DNA of 7,786 nucleotides from Cypionkella sp. (GTDB taxonomy: Bacteria > Pseudomonadota > Alphaproteobacteria > Rhodobacterales > Rhodobacteraceae). The notes under the pieces were generated by a model. The model had not been told where the DNA came from. It made no database searches and was given only the letters and a program-made list of their open reading frames with translations. Below are positions 1 to 6,872 of the stretch, piece after piece (the first letter of the stretch is position 1; each line of letters begins with the position of its first letter). The translations under genes and the position numbers were made by a program. The stretch covers positions 1 through 7,786 of the forward strand of contig JAGPBG010000093.1 of NCBI GenBank assembly GCA_018063485.1, given 5' to 3'.

Positions 1-1
1 C

Positions 2-154
2 GCCAAGGCTGCCCCCTTCAAGCGCAACGATGCCATGCTGGATGTGCTGCCGGTGGGAGTTCTCGTCTTCCCGGGCAATGGCATCCAGGAAAACCTCGCC
101 GACAAGGCCAAGAAGCTGGGCATCCCGGTTCTGAAATTCGAGAAGGGGGCGTGA
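2..154 (+). CDS. C-terminal end of a DUF2493 (YspA/SLOG-like) protein, partial
   Basis: This is the last 50 codons of a rightward gene whose start lies left of the window; it ends in TGA at 152-154. The visible tail contains FKRNDAMLD, a hydrophobic strand followed by FPGNGIQENLADKAK, and then LGIPVLKF. This resembles the C-terminal half of DUF2493/YspA-type proteins of the SLOG Rossmann-like superfamily, in which a strand-glycine turn is followed by an 'NLADKA..LGIPV' helix-strand. SLOG folds are thought to bind nucleotides or nucleotide-derived ligands, but no specific function can be read from this fragment. It converges on glpR and has its own terminator, so it is probably unrelated to the glycerol locus. 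The reading frame is secure from the clean stop and codon pattern; the family assignment is from recall of the motif and is moderate. Confidence 0.6.
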   Translation, partial: AKAAPFKRNDAMLDVLPVGVLVFPGNGIQENLADKAKKLGIPVLKFEKGA

Positions 155-202
155 GCCCCCTCAGACTTCGCTTTCGGCCCAAAGCGGACGTTCGGGGCTT
201 TT
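154..202 (+). terminator. Intrinsic terminator of the DUF2493 gene
   Basis: An outer stem pairs AGCCCC (154-159) with GGGGCT (194-199). An inner stem pairs TTCGCTTT (167-174) with AAAGCGGA (181-188, one G-U pair) around a 6-nt loop. TTTT follows at 199-202. The stem starts in the stop codon of the upstream gene, as expected for a Rho-independent terminator acting rightward. On the opposite strand no T-run follows, so it should not terminate glpR. In the rest of 203-372 I see no gene or clear signal. Confidence 0.7.
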
Positions 203-372
203 GCTCGTGCGGCACCTTTTCGTGCCCAGTCCGACCTAAGCGTTGCCCCGGTTAATTGAATATTTTCACAGGGAGTTCGGCAGAGGTTGACGACGATTTA
301 TGGCGCAACTACACGCCCAAGCATTGTTTCAAGCGAGTGCCCGGAGCCCGGGAATGGCCTCGGCGGAAACAA

Positions 373-1137
373 CTATTCGCGCACTATGGTAACCTTGGTT
401 CCCCAGTCGGCGCATCTGCGGGCGAGATCCGGTGGAAGGGCTCGATCGGTAAACAGAGTATCAATTTCTGCCAGAGAGGCCAGTCGGGCTGGTGCCGATC
501 GGTCGAGTTTGGAGGCATCGCAAACCAAGAACACCTTGCGCGATTGCCGAATGATAGTCTTTGAGACCCGGACTTCTGCCAGATCAAAGTCAAGAATGTC
601 GCCGTCGTGATCCAGCGCCGAAGCGCCGATCACCGCATAATCAACCTTGAACTGCTCGAAGAACTGGGTCGTCAGTTCTCCGACCAAACCACCGTCGGAA
701 CGGCGCAAAGCGCCACCTGCGACCATGATCTCGCAGCCCGGATTGGCGGCCAGCGTATTGGCGACATTCATGTTGTTGGTCACGACGGTGATATTGCTGT
801 GGTTCAGTAATTCCTGCGCAACAGCCTCGGTGGTCGTACCAAGGTTCATGATAAGCGAGCAGTTCTCGGGGATCGCTGCCGCGCAGGCCCGCGCGATGGC
901 TACCTTGCCATCCTGATTCATTCGTCGCCGCTGTTCATACCCAAGGTTGGCGGCCCCGGTCCGTGGCACAGCCCCGCCATGCACCCGGTCCAGATGCCCC
1001 ATGTCGGCAAGTTCCGACAGGTCGCGGCGAATGGTTTGCAGCGTGACGTCAAACTTTTGCGCCAGATCGTCGACCATCACCCGGCCTTCAAGGCGGGCTA
1101 TGTCGAGGATCTCGCTTTGACGAAAGCTGAGCGCCAC
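373..1137 (-). CDS. glpR: DeoR-family transcriptional regulator GlpR
   Basis: This is a 254-residue cytoplasmic DNA-binding regulator, a normal length for the DeoR/GlpR family. The N-terminal winged helix-turn-helix spans about residues 6-58: the recognition helix region reads VTLQTIRRDLSEL, followed by the family-typical RVHGGA (51-56). The C-terminal DeoRC sensor, related to sugar-phosphate isomerases, includes NLGTTTEA (98-105), GGALRR (141-146), VIGASAL (169-175), the FDLAEVRVSK stretch (184-193) and CDASKL (206-211). Homologues bind phosphorylated sugars or polyols there; the GlpR effector in E. coli is glycerol-3-phosphate. The start is a GTG (complement of 1135-1137), supported by AAGGA (complement of 1145-1149) seven bases upstream; the stop is TAG at 373-375. 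It is divergent from the glpD operon, which makes it the likely local regulator of glycerol uptake and oxidation. DeoR membership is certain. The GlpR name rests on sequence feel and context. Confidence 0.9.
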   Translation of the reverse strand: MALSFRQSEILDIARLEGRVMVDDLAQKFDVTLQTIRRDLSELADMGHLDRVHGGAVPRTGAANLGYEQRRRMNQDGKVAIARACAAAIPENCSLIMNLGTTTEAVAQELLNHSNITVVTNNMNVANTLAANPGCEIMVAGGALRRSDGGLVGELTTQFFEQFKVDYAVIGASALDHDGDILDFDLAEVRVSKTIIRQSRKVFLVCDASKLDRSAPARLASLAEIDTLFTDRALPPDLARRCADWGTKVTIVRE

Positions 1138-1165
1138 GTCTTATTCCTTGGTTTGCGAAAGATAT

Positions 1166-1178
1166 CGTTGATTTTCGT
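1166..1178 (-). promoter_or_regulatory. Candidate GlpR operator box in front of glpR
   Basis: On the minus strand this reads ACGAAAATCAACG, followed by GATAT, giving two ACGAWAT-like half-sites about 10 bp apart. DeoR-family proteins often bind such phased short repeats. It shares the core CGAAAAT with the box at 1358-1370 in front of glpD, and each box faces its own gene. A CGAAA/TTTCG inverted pair is also present (1156-1160 with 1173-1177). It overlaps a weak possible glpR promoter (TTGTGC at 1199-1194, 17-bp spacer, GAAAAT at 1176-1171). It is a pattern match between only two sites, so confidence is limited. Confidence 0.35.
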
Positions 1179-1311
1179 TCAAGTTCCTTTGCTGCACAAG
1201 AGGGAAAAACCGGCGGCGCAATCGCCTCCAGCCGATGCCGCGACGCAGCGCGAAATTGTGCGATTGCAGAAAAATATCGGGACTTAGGGCACGGACAAGA
1301 TGGAAATATCC

Positions 1312-1321
1312 GCATATATGC
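1312..1321. promoter_or_regulatory. 10-bp perfect palindrome in the divergent regulatory region
   Basis: GCATATATGC is a perfect 10-bp palindrome lying about 50 bp upstream of the glpD -35 element. The symmetry does not extend further on either side. It could be an operator half or simply a chance AT-rich palindrome; nothing in the sequence identifies a binding protein. Confidence 0.2.
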
Positions 1322-1357
1322 CCGCTTGATGTTCGCGTTTGGAGGTATCGCGCAAAA

Positions 1358-1370
1358 GCGAAAATAACTG
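1358..1370 (+). promoter_or_regulatory. Candidate GlpR operator box in front of glpD
   Basis: GCGAAAATAACTG is preceded by the similar half-site GCGCAAAA (1350-1357), so two GCRAAA-type half-sites lie in direct repeat. The core CGAAAAT matches the box in front of glpR. The box ends one base before the glpD -35 hexamer (1372-1377), so a bound regulator would hinder RNA polymerase. This suits repression relieved by glycerol-3-phosphate. It is inferred from position and repetition only. Confidence 0.4.
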
Positions 1371-1371
1371 A

Positions 1372-1400
1372 TTGACTCAAGACGTTCTTTAGGCTTGTAT
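1372..1400 (+). promoter_or_regulatory. Sigma70-type promoter of the glpD-STPQUV operon
   Basis: The -35 element is TTGACT (1372-1377), followed by a 17-bp spacer and then the -10 element TTGTAT (1395-1400). This is 5/6 and 4/6 to consensus with ideal spacing. Transcription would begin near 1406-1408, leaving a leader of only about 17 nt before the chosen GTG start of glpD. That fits the ribosome-binding site at 1411-1417. Confidence 0.65.
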
Positions 1401-1410
1401 CTCGGCATTT

Positions 1411-1417
1411 GGGGGAG
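1411..1417 (+). promoter_or_regulatory. Ribosome-binding site deciding the glpD start
   Basis: GGGGGAG lies 6 nt before GTG 1424. The alternative upstream TTG at 1409 would lie before this site, almost at the predicted transcription start and with no Shine-Dalgarno sequence of its own. GTG 1424 is therefore preferred. Confidence 0.6.
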
Positions 1418-1423
1418 ATTGGC

Positions 1424-3019
1424 GTGCCATTGACAAGCGGGACCAACCCGACCGACCTGTTCATAATCGGCGGCGGCATCAATGGATGTGGCGTCGCGCG
1501 AGATGCGGTGGGTCGTGGTCTTTCTGTTGTTCTGGCAGAGCAAGGCGATCTGGCCCAAGCCACATCCTCGGCATCGACCAAGCTGTTTCATGGCGGGCTG
1601 CGCTATCTTGAATATTTCGAGTTCCGGCTAGTCCGCGAAGCGCTGGAAGAGCGTGAGACGCTGCTGGTCGCCATGCCGCATATTTCTTGGCCCATGCGGT
1701 TTGTCTTGCCCTATTCTCCCGACATGCGGTTTGAAGGCGATACGCCGACAGGGCGGCTTTTGTCGCGAGTGATGCCTTGGATGAAGGGGCGGCGACCGGC
1801 TTGGCTGATCCGGCTTGGCTTGTTTCTTTATGACACGCTGGGGGGCCGCAAGATCCTGCCCGGCGCGCGCACGCTGGATCTGAAGCGCGATCCTGCGGGT
1901 GCAGCCCTGCAGCCGAAATTCCGCCATGCCTATGAATACTCGGACTGTTGGGTAGAAGATTCGCGGCTAGTGTCGCTGAACGCTCGCGATGCCGTGCAAC
2001 GTGGAGCGGTGGTTTTGACACGGACCCGCGTCACCTCTGCCACCCGAATGGGGGATCTGTGGGAAGTTGTGACTGAAGGGCCTGACGGCACGCACACCCA
2101 TACGGCGCGCGCGCTGGTCAATGCGGGCGGGCCTTGGGTCGAAGATGTGATCCGCAACGTCGTTCGGATCAATACAGCCGAAGGCGTGCGGCTGGTGCGC
2201 GGCTCGCACATCGTCACCCGCAAGCTTTACGACCACGACCGCTGCTATTTTTTTCAGGGCACCGACGGCCGCATCATCTTTGCCATTCCTTATGAGCAAG
2301 ACTTCACCTTGATCGGCACCACCGACCAAGACCATCAGGGCGCGCCCGGCGAGGTGGCCTGCACCGATGGCGAGCGTGACTATCTCTTGGATTTTGCCAG
2401 CCGCTATTTTGCCAAGTCGGTCACTGCCGAAGATGTGGTCTGGACCTATTCCGGCGTTAGGCCGCTGTATAACGATGGGGCCAAGTCGGCCACGGCGGCG
2501 ACGCGGGACTATGTGCTGTCGCTGGACACCAACGGCGCGCCTTTGTTGAACGTCTTTGGCGGCAAGATCACCACCTATCGGCGTTTGGCCGAAAGCGCGC
2601 TTGCAAAGCTGGCGCCGTTCTTTCCGCAAGCCTCGGGTCGCTGGACAGCGCGTGTGCCCTTGCCTGGCGGGGATTTTCCGCATGATGGCGTGGCCAGATT
2701 GACCGATGATCTGAAGGCGCGGTTCCCGTTCCTGTCGGATTACTGGGCCGGGCGTCTGGTGCGCGCCTATGGATCAGAGGCGGCAACCCTGCTGGGCGAT
2801 GCGCAGGCTGCAGCCGATTTGGGCCGCGACTTTGGCGCGACCATGACCGAGACCGAAGTGCGTTGGCTGATGAGGCGCGAGTTTGCCCGCCGCGCGGCAG
2901 ATGTGGTCTGGCGGCGCACCAAGCTTGGGCTGCGGTTAACGGCGGACCAGATCGCCGCGCTGGACGTGTACATGATCGCAGCCGCACAAGACGGGGCGCT
3001 TAGCCCCACTGCCGAATAG
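1424..3019 (+). CDS. glpD: FAD-dependent glycerol-3-phosphate dehydrogenase GlpD
   Basis: This 531-residue enzyme oxidises sn-glycerol-3-phosphate to dihydroxyacetone phosphate at the inner membrane and passes electrons via FAD to quinone. The N-terminal Rossmann dinucleotide fold shows IGGGINGCG (GxGxxG at 16-21) continuing into VARDAVGRG, which fits the first signature of the FAD-dependent G3P dehydrogenases. GGKITTYRRLA at about 379-389 fits the second. STKLFHGGLRYLE (51-63) is the conserved segment near the flavin. The region after about residue 395 is the helical C-terminal domain. The length is normal for aerobic GlpD. I chose GTG 1424 over the in-frame TTG 1409 because of the GGGGGAG site at 1411-1417. 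It is the first gene of the operon and the only enzyme in it, coupling uptake of glycerol to its oxidation. The TAG stop is embedded in the ribosome-binding site of the next gene. Confidence 0.95.
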   Translation: MPLTSGTNPTDLFIIGGGINGCGVARDAVGRGLSVVLAEQGDLAQATSSASTKLFHGGLRYLEYFEFRLVREALEERETLLVAMPHISWPMRFVLPYSPDMRFEGDTPTGRLLSRVMPWMKGRRPAWLIRLGLFLYDTLGGRKILPGARTLDLKRDPAGAALQPKFRHAYEYSDCWVEDSRLVSLNARDAVQRGAVVLTRTRVTSATRMGDLWEVVTEGPDGTHTHTARALVNAGGPWVEDVIRNVVRINTAEGVRLVRGSHIVTRKLYDHDRCYFFQGTDGRIIFAIPYEQDFTLIGTTDQDHQGAPGEVACTDGERDYLLDFASRYFAKSVTAEDVVWTYSGVRPLYNDGAKSATAATRDYVLSLDTNGAPLLNVFGGKITTYRRLAESALAKLAPFFPQASGRWTARVPLPGGDFPHDGVARLTDDLKARFPFLSDYWAGRLVRAYGSEAATLLGDAQAAADLGRDFGATMTETEVRWLMRREFARRAADVVWRRTKLGLRLTADQIAALDVYMIAAAQDGALSPTAE

Positions 3020-3028
3020 GAGAACCGG

Positions 3029-4117
3029 ATGGCGCTTGAACTGAAATCAGTCTCACGGTCAGTTCAGGGGCGCGCGCATATTCGCCCGACCGACCTGATG
3101 CTGGAGCGCGGCACGATGAACGTGCTGTTGGGGCCAACACTGTCTGGCAAGACCTCGCTGATGCGCCTGATGGCCGGGCTGGACGTTCCCACCACAGGCC
3201 AGATTCTTTGGAACGGCACGGATGTGACCGGTCAACGCGTGCAGGACCGCAAGGTCGCCATGGTCTATCAGCAGTTCATCAACTACCCCGCGATGAGCGT
3301 TTATGACAACATCGCCTCGCCCTTGCGTCTAATGGGCAAGACTACGACCGAAATTGACCGCGCCGTGCGCGAAACCGCCGATATGCTGAAACTGACGCCG
3401 ATGCTGACCCGCAAACCGCTGGAGCTTTCGGGCGGCCAGCAGCAGCGCTGTGCGCTTGCACGGGCTTTGGTCAAGGGCGCGGGGCTGGTTTTGCTCGACG
3501 AACCTTTGGCCAACCTTGACTACAAGCTGCGCGAGGAATTGCGCGTCGAAATCCCCCGGATTTTTGAGGCTTCGGGGGCGATTTTTGTCTATGCCACCAC
3601 CGAACCCGAAGAGGCCCTGCTTCTGGGCGGCAACACCGCCACCCTGTGGGAAGGCCGCGTCACCCAGTTTGGCCCGACGCCAAAGGTTTACCGCCTGCCC
3701 ACTGATGCCACCACGGCGCGGGTGTTTTCGGATCCGCCGATGAATTTTGTCCCGGTCGTCAAGACCGGTCCTCGGCTGGATTTTGGCGGGTTGGCCAAGG
3801 CCCCCGCAGAAGGGGCCCATGCTGCCTTGCCAGATGGCCGCTATCTAGCAGGCTTCCGCGCCAATCATGTGACGCTTGACAAGCATTCGGGCGATGCCGT
3901 CGAACTGCCCTGCACTGTGGCCGTGACCGAAATCACCGGGTCAGAGTCTTTCCTGCATCTGCGGCACGGGGCCGAGAAATGGGTGGGCCTTGTGCATGGG
4001 GTGCAGGATCTCGCCCCCGGCACGGCGGTCAATGTCTATCTGAACCCGACCCGTATCTATCTTTTCGACGCTGATGGCGCGCTTGTCGCACCTGCGTCCT
4101 ATGCATTGGCGGCCTGA
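3029..4117 (+). CDS. glpS: Glycerol ABC transporter ATP-binding protein GlpS
   Basis: This is a 362-residue ATPase of the CUT1/MalK-UgpC type, acting on the cytoplasmic face of the membrane with GlpT and the permeases. Visible motifs are Walker A GPTLSGKTS (35-43), Q-loop Q81, a perfect signature LSGGQ (133-137), Walker B LVLLDEP with catalytic E158, and D-loop ANLD (161-164). The residues after about 230 form the C-terminal TOBE/OB-like domain usual in this subfamily. Two key positions are altered. The H-loop reads YATTEPEEA, so the switch histidine is Thr191, and the A-loop position that stacks on adenine is Val12 rather than an aromatic residue. The Walker A is also of the unusual GPTLSGKTS form. 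The start has AGGAG at 3018-3022, overlapping the glpD stop. It follows glpD by 9 nt and precedes glpT by 3 nt, indicating co-translation. Family is certain; substrate glycerol follows from the whole locus. Confidence 0.9.
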   Translation: MALELKSVSRSVQGRAHIRPTDLMLERGTMNVLLGPTLSGKTSLMRLMAGLDVPTTGQILWNGTDVTGQRVQDRKVAMVYQQFINYPAMSVYDNIASPLRLMGKTTTEIDRAVRETADMLKLTPMLTRKPLELSGGQQQRCALARALVKGAGLVLLDEPLANLDYKLREELRVEIPRIFEASGAIFVYATTEPEEALLLGGNTATLWEGRVTQFGPTPKVYRLPTDATTARVFSDPPMNFVPVVKTGPRLDFGGLAKAPAEGAHAALPDGRYLAGFRANHVTLDKHSGDAVELPCTVAVTEITGSESFLHLRHGAEKWVGLVHGVQDLAPGTAVNVYLNPTRIYLFDADGALVAPASYALAA

Positions 4118-4120
4118 CCC

Positions 4121-5197
4121 ATGGCACAGATCACGCTTTCAAAACTCGCCCATTCCTACGCCGCCAACCCGAATGCCGAGTCGGATTATGCGCTGAAGGA
4201 AATGGATCACGTCTGGCAAGACGGTGGGGCCTATGCTCTGCTGGGGTCGTCGGGCTGTGGCAAGACCACGCTTTTGAACATCATCTCTGGCCTTGTGCGG
4301 CCAAGCCATGGGCGGGTGCTGTTTGGCGATCTGGACGTGACCGATCAGGAAACCGCAGCGCGCAACATCGCGCAGGTGTTTCAGTTTCCGGTGGTCTATG
4401 ACACGATGACGGTGCGCGAAAACCTGTCCTTCCCGTTGCGGAACCGCGGCATGGATGCGGCCTATATCGCGGGGCGGGTCAACCAGATCGCCCAGATGAT
4501 CGGGATGGAAGACATTCTGAACCGCAAAGCGCGCGGGTTGACCGCCGACGCCAAGCAAAAGATCAGCCTTGGCCGCGGCATGGTGCGCGAGGATGTCAAC
4601 GCGATCCTGTTTGACGAACCCCTGACCGTGATCGACCCCCACATGAAATGGGAATTGCGCACCCAGTTGAAACAACTGCACCGCCAGTTCGGCCACACCA
4701 TGATCTATGTCACCCATGACCAGACCGAGGCTCTGACTTTTGCCGACAAGGTGGTGGTCATGTATGACGGCCGTGTGGTGCAGATTGGCACGCCGGAAGA
4801 GTTGTTCGAAACCCCGGCCCATACCTTTGTGGGCTATTTTATCGGCTCGCCGGGGATGAACCTGCTGGACGCGACCGTTTCGGGAACCATCGCGCATCTG
4901 CAAGGGGCCGAGATTTCCTTGGGCGCGGGTTATGGCCCGCTAAAGGGCCGCACTCAGATCGGCATCCGGCCCGAACATTGCAGCCTGACCGATGGTGCGG
5001 GCTTGCCCATCACGATCCGGCGGATCGAAGATGTGGGCCGTCACCGCATTATTCGGACCGATCTGTTCGGCCAGCCTTTCAACATCATCGCCCCCGAAGG
5101 ATTGGCCATCAGCCCCGGCATGACCCGCGTCGCCTTTGCGCCGGGCAAGATCAGCGTCTATTCCGATGACTGGCGCGTTGCAGAGGGGGCTGTCTGA
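4121..5197 (+). CDS. glpT: Glycerol ABC transporter ATP-binding protein GlpT
   Basis: This is a 358-residue second ATPase of the CUT1 type, clearly different from GlpS and presumed to pair with it. Motifs are A-loop Tyr13, a fully canonical Walker A GSSGCGKTT (42-50), Q-loop Q88, Walker B AILFDEP with E166, and H-loop YVTHDQTEA with His199. The ABC signature is degraded: where LSGGQ is expected the sequence reads LTADA (140-144), and the D-loop is TVID (169-172). The C-terminal third holds a TOBE-like domain (IGIRPEH at about 276-282). The ATG lies 3 nt after the glpS stop without a strong ribosome-binding site, so translation is probably coupled. This GlpT is an ABC ATPase and is not the E. 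coli glycerol-3-phosphate antiporter of the same name. The TGA stop overlaps the next start. Confidence 0.9.
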   Translation: MAQITLSKLAHSYAANPNAESDYALKEMDHVWQDGGAYALLGSSGCGKTTLLNIISGLVRPSHGRVLFGDLDVTDQETAARNIAQVFQFPVVYDTMTVRENLSFPLRNRGMDAAYIAGRVNQIAQMIGMEDILNRKARGLTADAKQKISLGRGMVREDVNAILFDEPLTVIDPHMKWELRTQLKQLHRQFGHTMIYVTHDQTEALTFADKVVVMYDGRVVQIGTPEELFETPAHTFVGYFIGSPGMNLLDATVSGTIAHLQGAEISLGAGYGPLKGRTQIGIRPEHCSLTDGAGLPITIRRIEDVGRHRIIRTDLFGQPFNIIAPEGLAISPGMTRVAFAPGKISVYSDDWRVAEGAV

Positions 5198-6069
5198 TGG
5201 AAAAGACCCAGAATAACAAGGCATGGTTCCTTGTGCTGCCGGTCCTGGTGATTGTCGCCTTTTCTGCCGTGATCCCGCTGATGACGGTTGTGAATTATTC
5301 AGTCAACGACACCTTTGGCGAAAATGAGTTTTTCTGGAACGGCCTTGGCTGGTTTGAAGAGATGATCACCTCGGACCGCATGCATGCAGCGCTGGGGCGG
5401 CAAGTGCTGTTTTCGGCGATCATTCTGGCGATCGAAGTGCCCTTGGGCATCTTCATCGCGCTGAACATGCCGAAAAAGGGCTTTTGGGGCAGCGTTGTGC
5501 TGGTGCTGATGGCCTTGCCGCTGCTGATCCCGTTCAATGTGGTCGGCACGATCTGGCAGATCTTTGGCCGGGTGGACATTGGCCTTCTCGGCCACGGTCT
5601 GGCTGCTTTGGGCATTGATTACAACTATACCAACGATCCGCTGGACGCATGGATCACCATCATCGTGATGGATGTCTGGCACTGGACCTCGCTGGTCGCA
5701 TTGCTGTGCTATGCAGGTCTGCAATCCATCCCGCAGGCCTATTACCAAGCCGCCCGGATTGATCAAGCCAGCCGGTGGAGCGTGTTCCGCTTTATCGAGC
5801 TGCCAAAGATGGCAGGCGTGCTGCTGATTGCCGTTCTGCTGCGCTTCATGGACAGTTTCATGATCTACACCGAACCTTTCGTTGTCACCGGCGGCGGCCC
5901 CGGCAATTCCACCACTTTCCTCTCCATCGACCTTGTGAAAATGGCCGTCGGCCAGTTCGACCTTGGCCCCGCCGCCGCGTTTTCGCTGATGTATTTCCTT
6001 GTAATCCTGCTGGTCTCTTGGGTGTTTTACACCGTCATGACCGCCCTTGATAAAGCGGAGACCAAGTGA
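5197..6069 (+). CDS. glpP: Glycerol ABC transporter permease GlpP
   Basis: This 290-residue inner-membrane permease belongs to the MalF/UgpA side of the binding-protein-dependent family. Six hydrophobic segments are visible at about 10-32, 70-91, 98-122, 151-175, 205-225 and 260-283. The cytoplasmic EAA-type coupling loop (YYQAARIDQASRW, 182-194, up to ELPKM at 201-205) would contact the ATPases. FVVTGGGPGNST (228-239) is the conserved periplasmic stretch after the fifth segment in MalF-like permeases. It forms the transport channel together with GlpQ. The ATG overlaps the glpT stop by one base (TGATG), with GAGGGGG at 5183-5189 as a strong ribosome-binding site. Length and topology are normal. 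Substrate assignment depends on context. Confidence 0.9.
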   Translation: MEKTQNNKAWFLVLPVLVIVAFSAVIPLMTVVNYSVNDTFGENEFFWNGLGWFEEMITSDRMHAALGRQVLFSAIILAIEVPLGIFIALNMPKKGFWGSVVLVLMALPLLIPFNVVGTIWQIFGRVDIGLLGHGLAALGIDYNYTNDPLDAWITIIVMDVWHWTSLVALLCYAGLQSIPQAYYQAARIDQASRWSVFRFIELPKMAGVLLIAVLLRFMDSFMIYTEPFVVTGGGPGNSTTFLSIDLVKMAVGQFDLGPAAAFSLMYFLVILLVSWVFYTVMTALDKAETK

Positions 6070-6872
6070 TGCGCATCAAGTCATCCGCCATCGTCATGAC
6101 GCTCTATCTGCTGTTCCTGCTGATCCCGATCTATTGGCTGATCAATATGAGCCTCAAGACCAACTCCGAGATCACGTCAACCTTCACGCTGTTCCCTAAC
6201 GACCTGACTTTTGCCAACTATGTCACCATCCTGACCGACCCGTCGTGGTATATGGGCTACGTCAATTCGCTGATCTATGTGGTGATGAACACGGTGATTT
6301 CGATCACTGTCGCACTGCCCGCCGCCTATGCCTTTTCCCGCTATAGTTTCATGGGCGACAAGCATCTGTTCTTCTGGCTTCTGACCAACCGGATGGCCCC
6401 ACCCGCCGTCTTCGCGCTGCCCTTCTTTCAGCTTTATTCCTCGGTCGGGCTGTTTGACACGCATATCGCCGTGGCACTTGCGCATTGCCTGTTCAACGTG
6501 CCGCTGGCGGTCTGGATCTTGGAGGGCTTCATGCGCGGCGTGCCCAAGGAAATAGACGAGACAGCCTATATCGATGGCTATTCCTTTGGCCGCTTCTTCA
6601 CCCGCATCTTCATGCCGCTGATCGCATCGGGCATCGGTGTGGCTGCGTTTTTCTGCTTCATGTTCTCATGGGTGGAACTGCTGCTGTCGCGCACGCTGAC
6701 AAGCGTCAACGCGAAATCCATCGCCTCGACCATGACCCGCACGGTGTCTGCCAGCGGCATGGACTGGGGGGTTCTGGCCGCCGCAGGTGTCCTGACCATC
6801 ATCCCTGGCGCCTTGGTGATCTACTTTGTCCGCAACTACATAGCCAAGGGCTTTGCCCTGGGGAGAGTGTGA
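6069..6872 (+). CDS. glpQ: Glycerol ABC transporter permease GlpQ
   Basis: This 267-residue inner-membrane permease belongs to the MalG/UgpE side of the family and is the partner of GlpP. Hydrophobic segments lie at about 8-28, 66-88, 99-124, 134-153, 186-206 and 236-256. The EAA coupling loop reads EIDETAYIDGYSFGRFF (161-177) and ends in FMPL, the classical form. The C-terminus KGFALGRV matches the short MalG-type tail that reaches into the ATPase interface. Two starts are possible: GTG 6066 or ATG 6069. I prefer ATG 6069 because GGAG at 6057-6060 is then 8 nt upstream and the junction repeats the TGATG overlap seen on both sides. This GlpQ is a permease, not the glycerophosphodiesterase of the same name. 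Confidence 0.9.
   Translation: MRIKSSAIVMTLYLLFLLIPIYWLINMSLKTNSEITSTFTLFPNDLTFANYVTILTDPSWYMGYVNSLIYVVMNTVISITVALPAAYAFSRYSFMGDKHLFFWLLTNRMAPPAVFALPFFQLYSSVGLFDTHIAVALAHCLFNVPLAVWILEGFMRGVPKEIDETAYIDGYSFGRFFTRIFMPLIASGIGVAAFFCFMFSWVELLLSRTLTSVNAKSIASTMTRTVSASGMDWGVLAAAGVLTIIPGALVIYFVRNYIAKGFALGRV

Noticed and set aside
340..352. CCCGG-AGC-CCGGG inverted repeat just past the glpR stop, a possible glpR terminator
   Set aside because: The stem is only 5 bp with a 3-nt loop, and no T-run follows on the minus strand; too weak to call.
256..564. Rightward open frame overlapping the 3' end of glpR
   Set aside because: Antisense to the conserved DeoRC domain of glpR over much of its length; no initiation signal and atypical composition.
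1088..1591. Leftward open frames across the glpR-glpD intergenic region
   Set aside because: They read through the glpD promoter and its N-terminal FAD motif on the opposite strand and show no domain or start signal.
1967..2683. Antisense 238-residue open frame inside glpD
   Set aside because: A GC-rich codon-bias shadow of glpD; no recognisable domain and no ribosome-binding site, while the sense frame carries both GlpD signatures.
4139..4903. Antisense 254-residue open frame inside glpT
   Set aside because: A shadow of the ATPase gene; the sense strand holds the Walker motifs and the antisense product is His/Gln-rich without family resemblance.
6485..6871. Longer open frame upstream of glpU that would give a 262-residue protein
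   Set aside because: It runs out of frame through the conserved glpQ coding sequence, including its EAA loop, has no ribosome-binding site and encodes a low-complexity Arg/His-rich sequence; the true start is ATG 6872.
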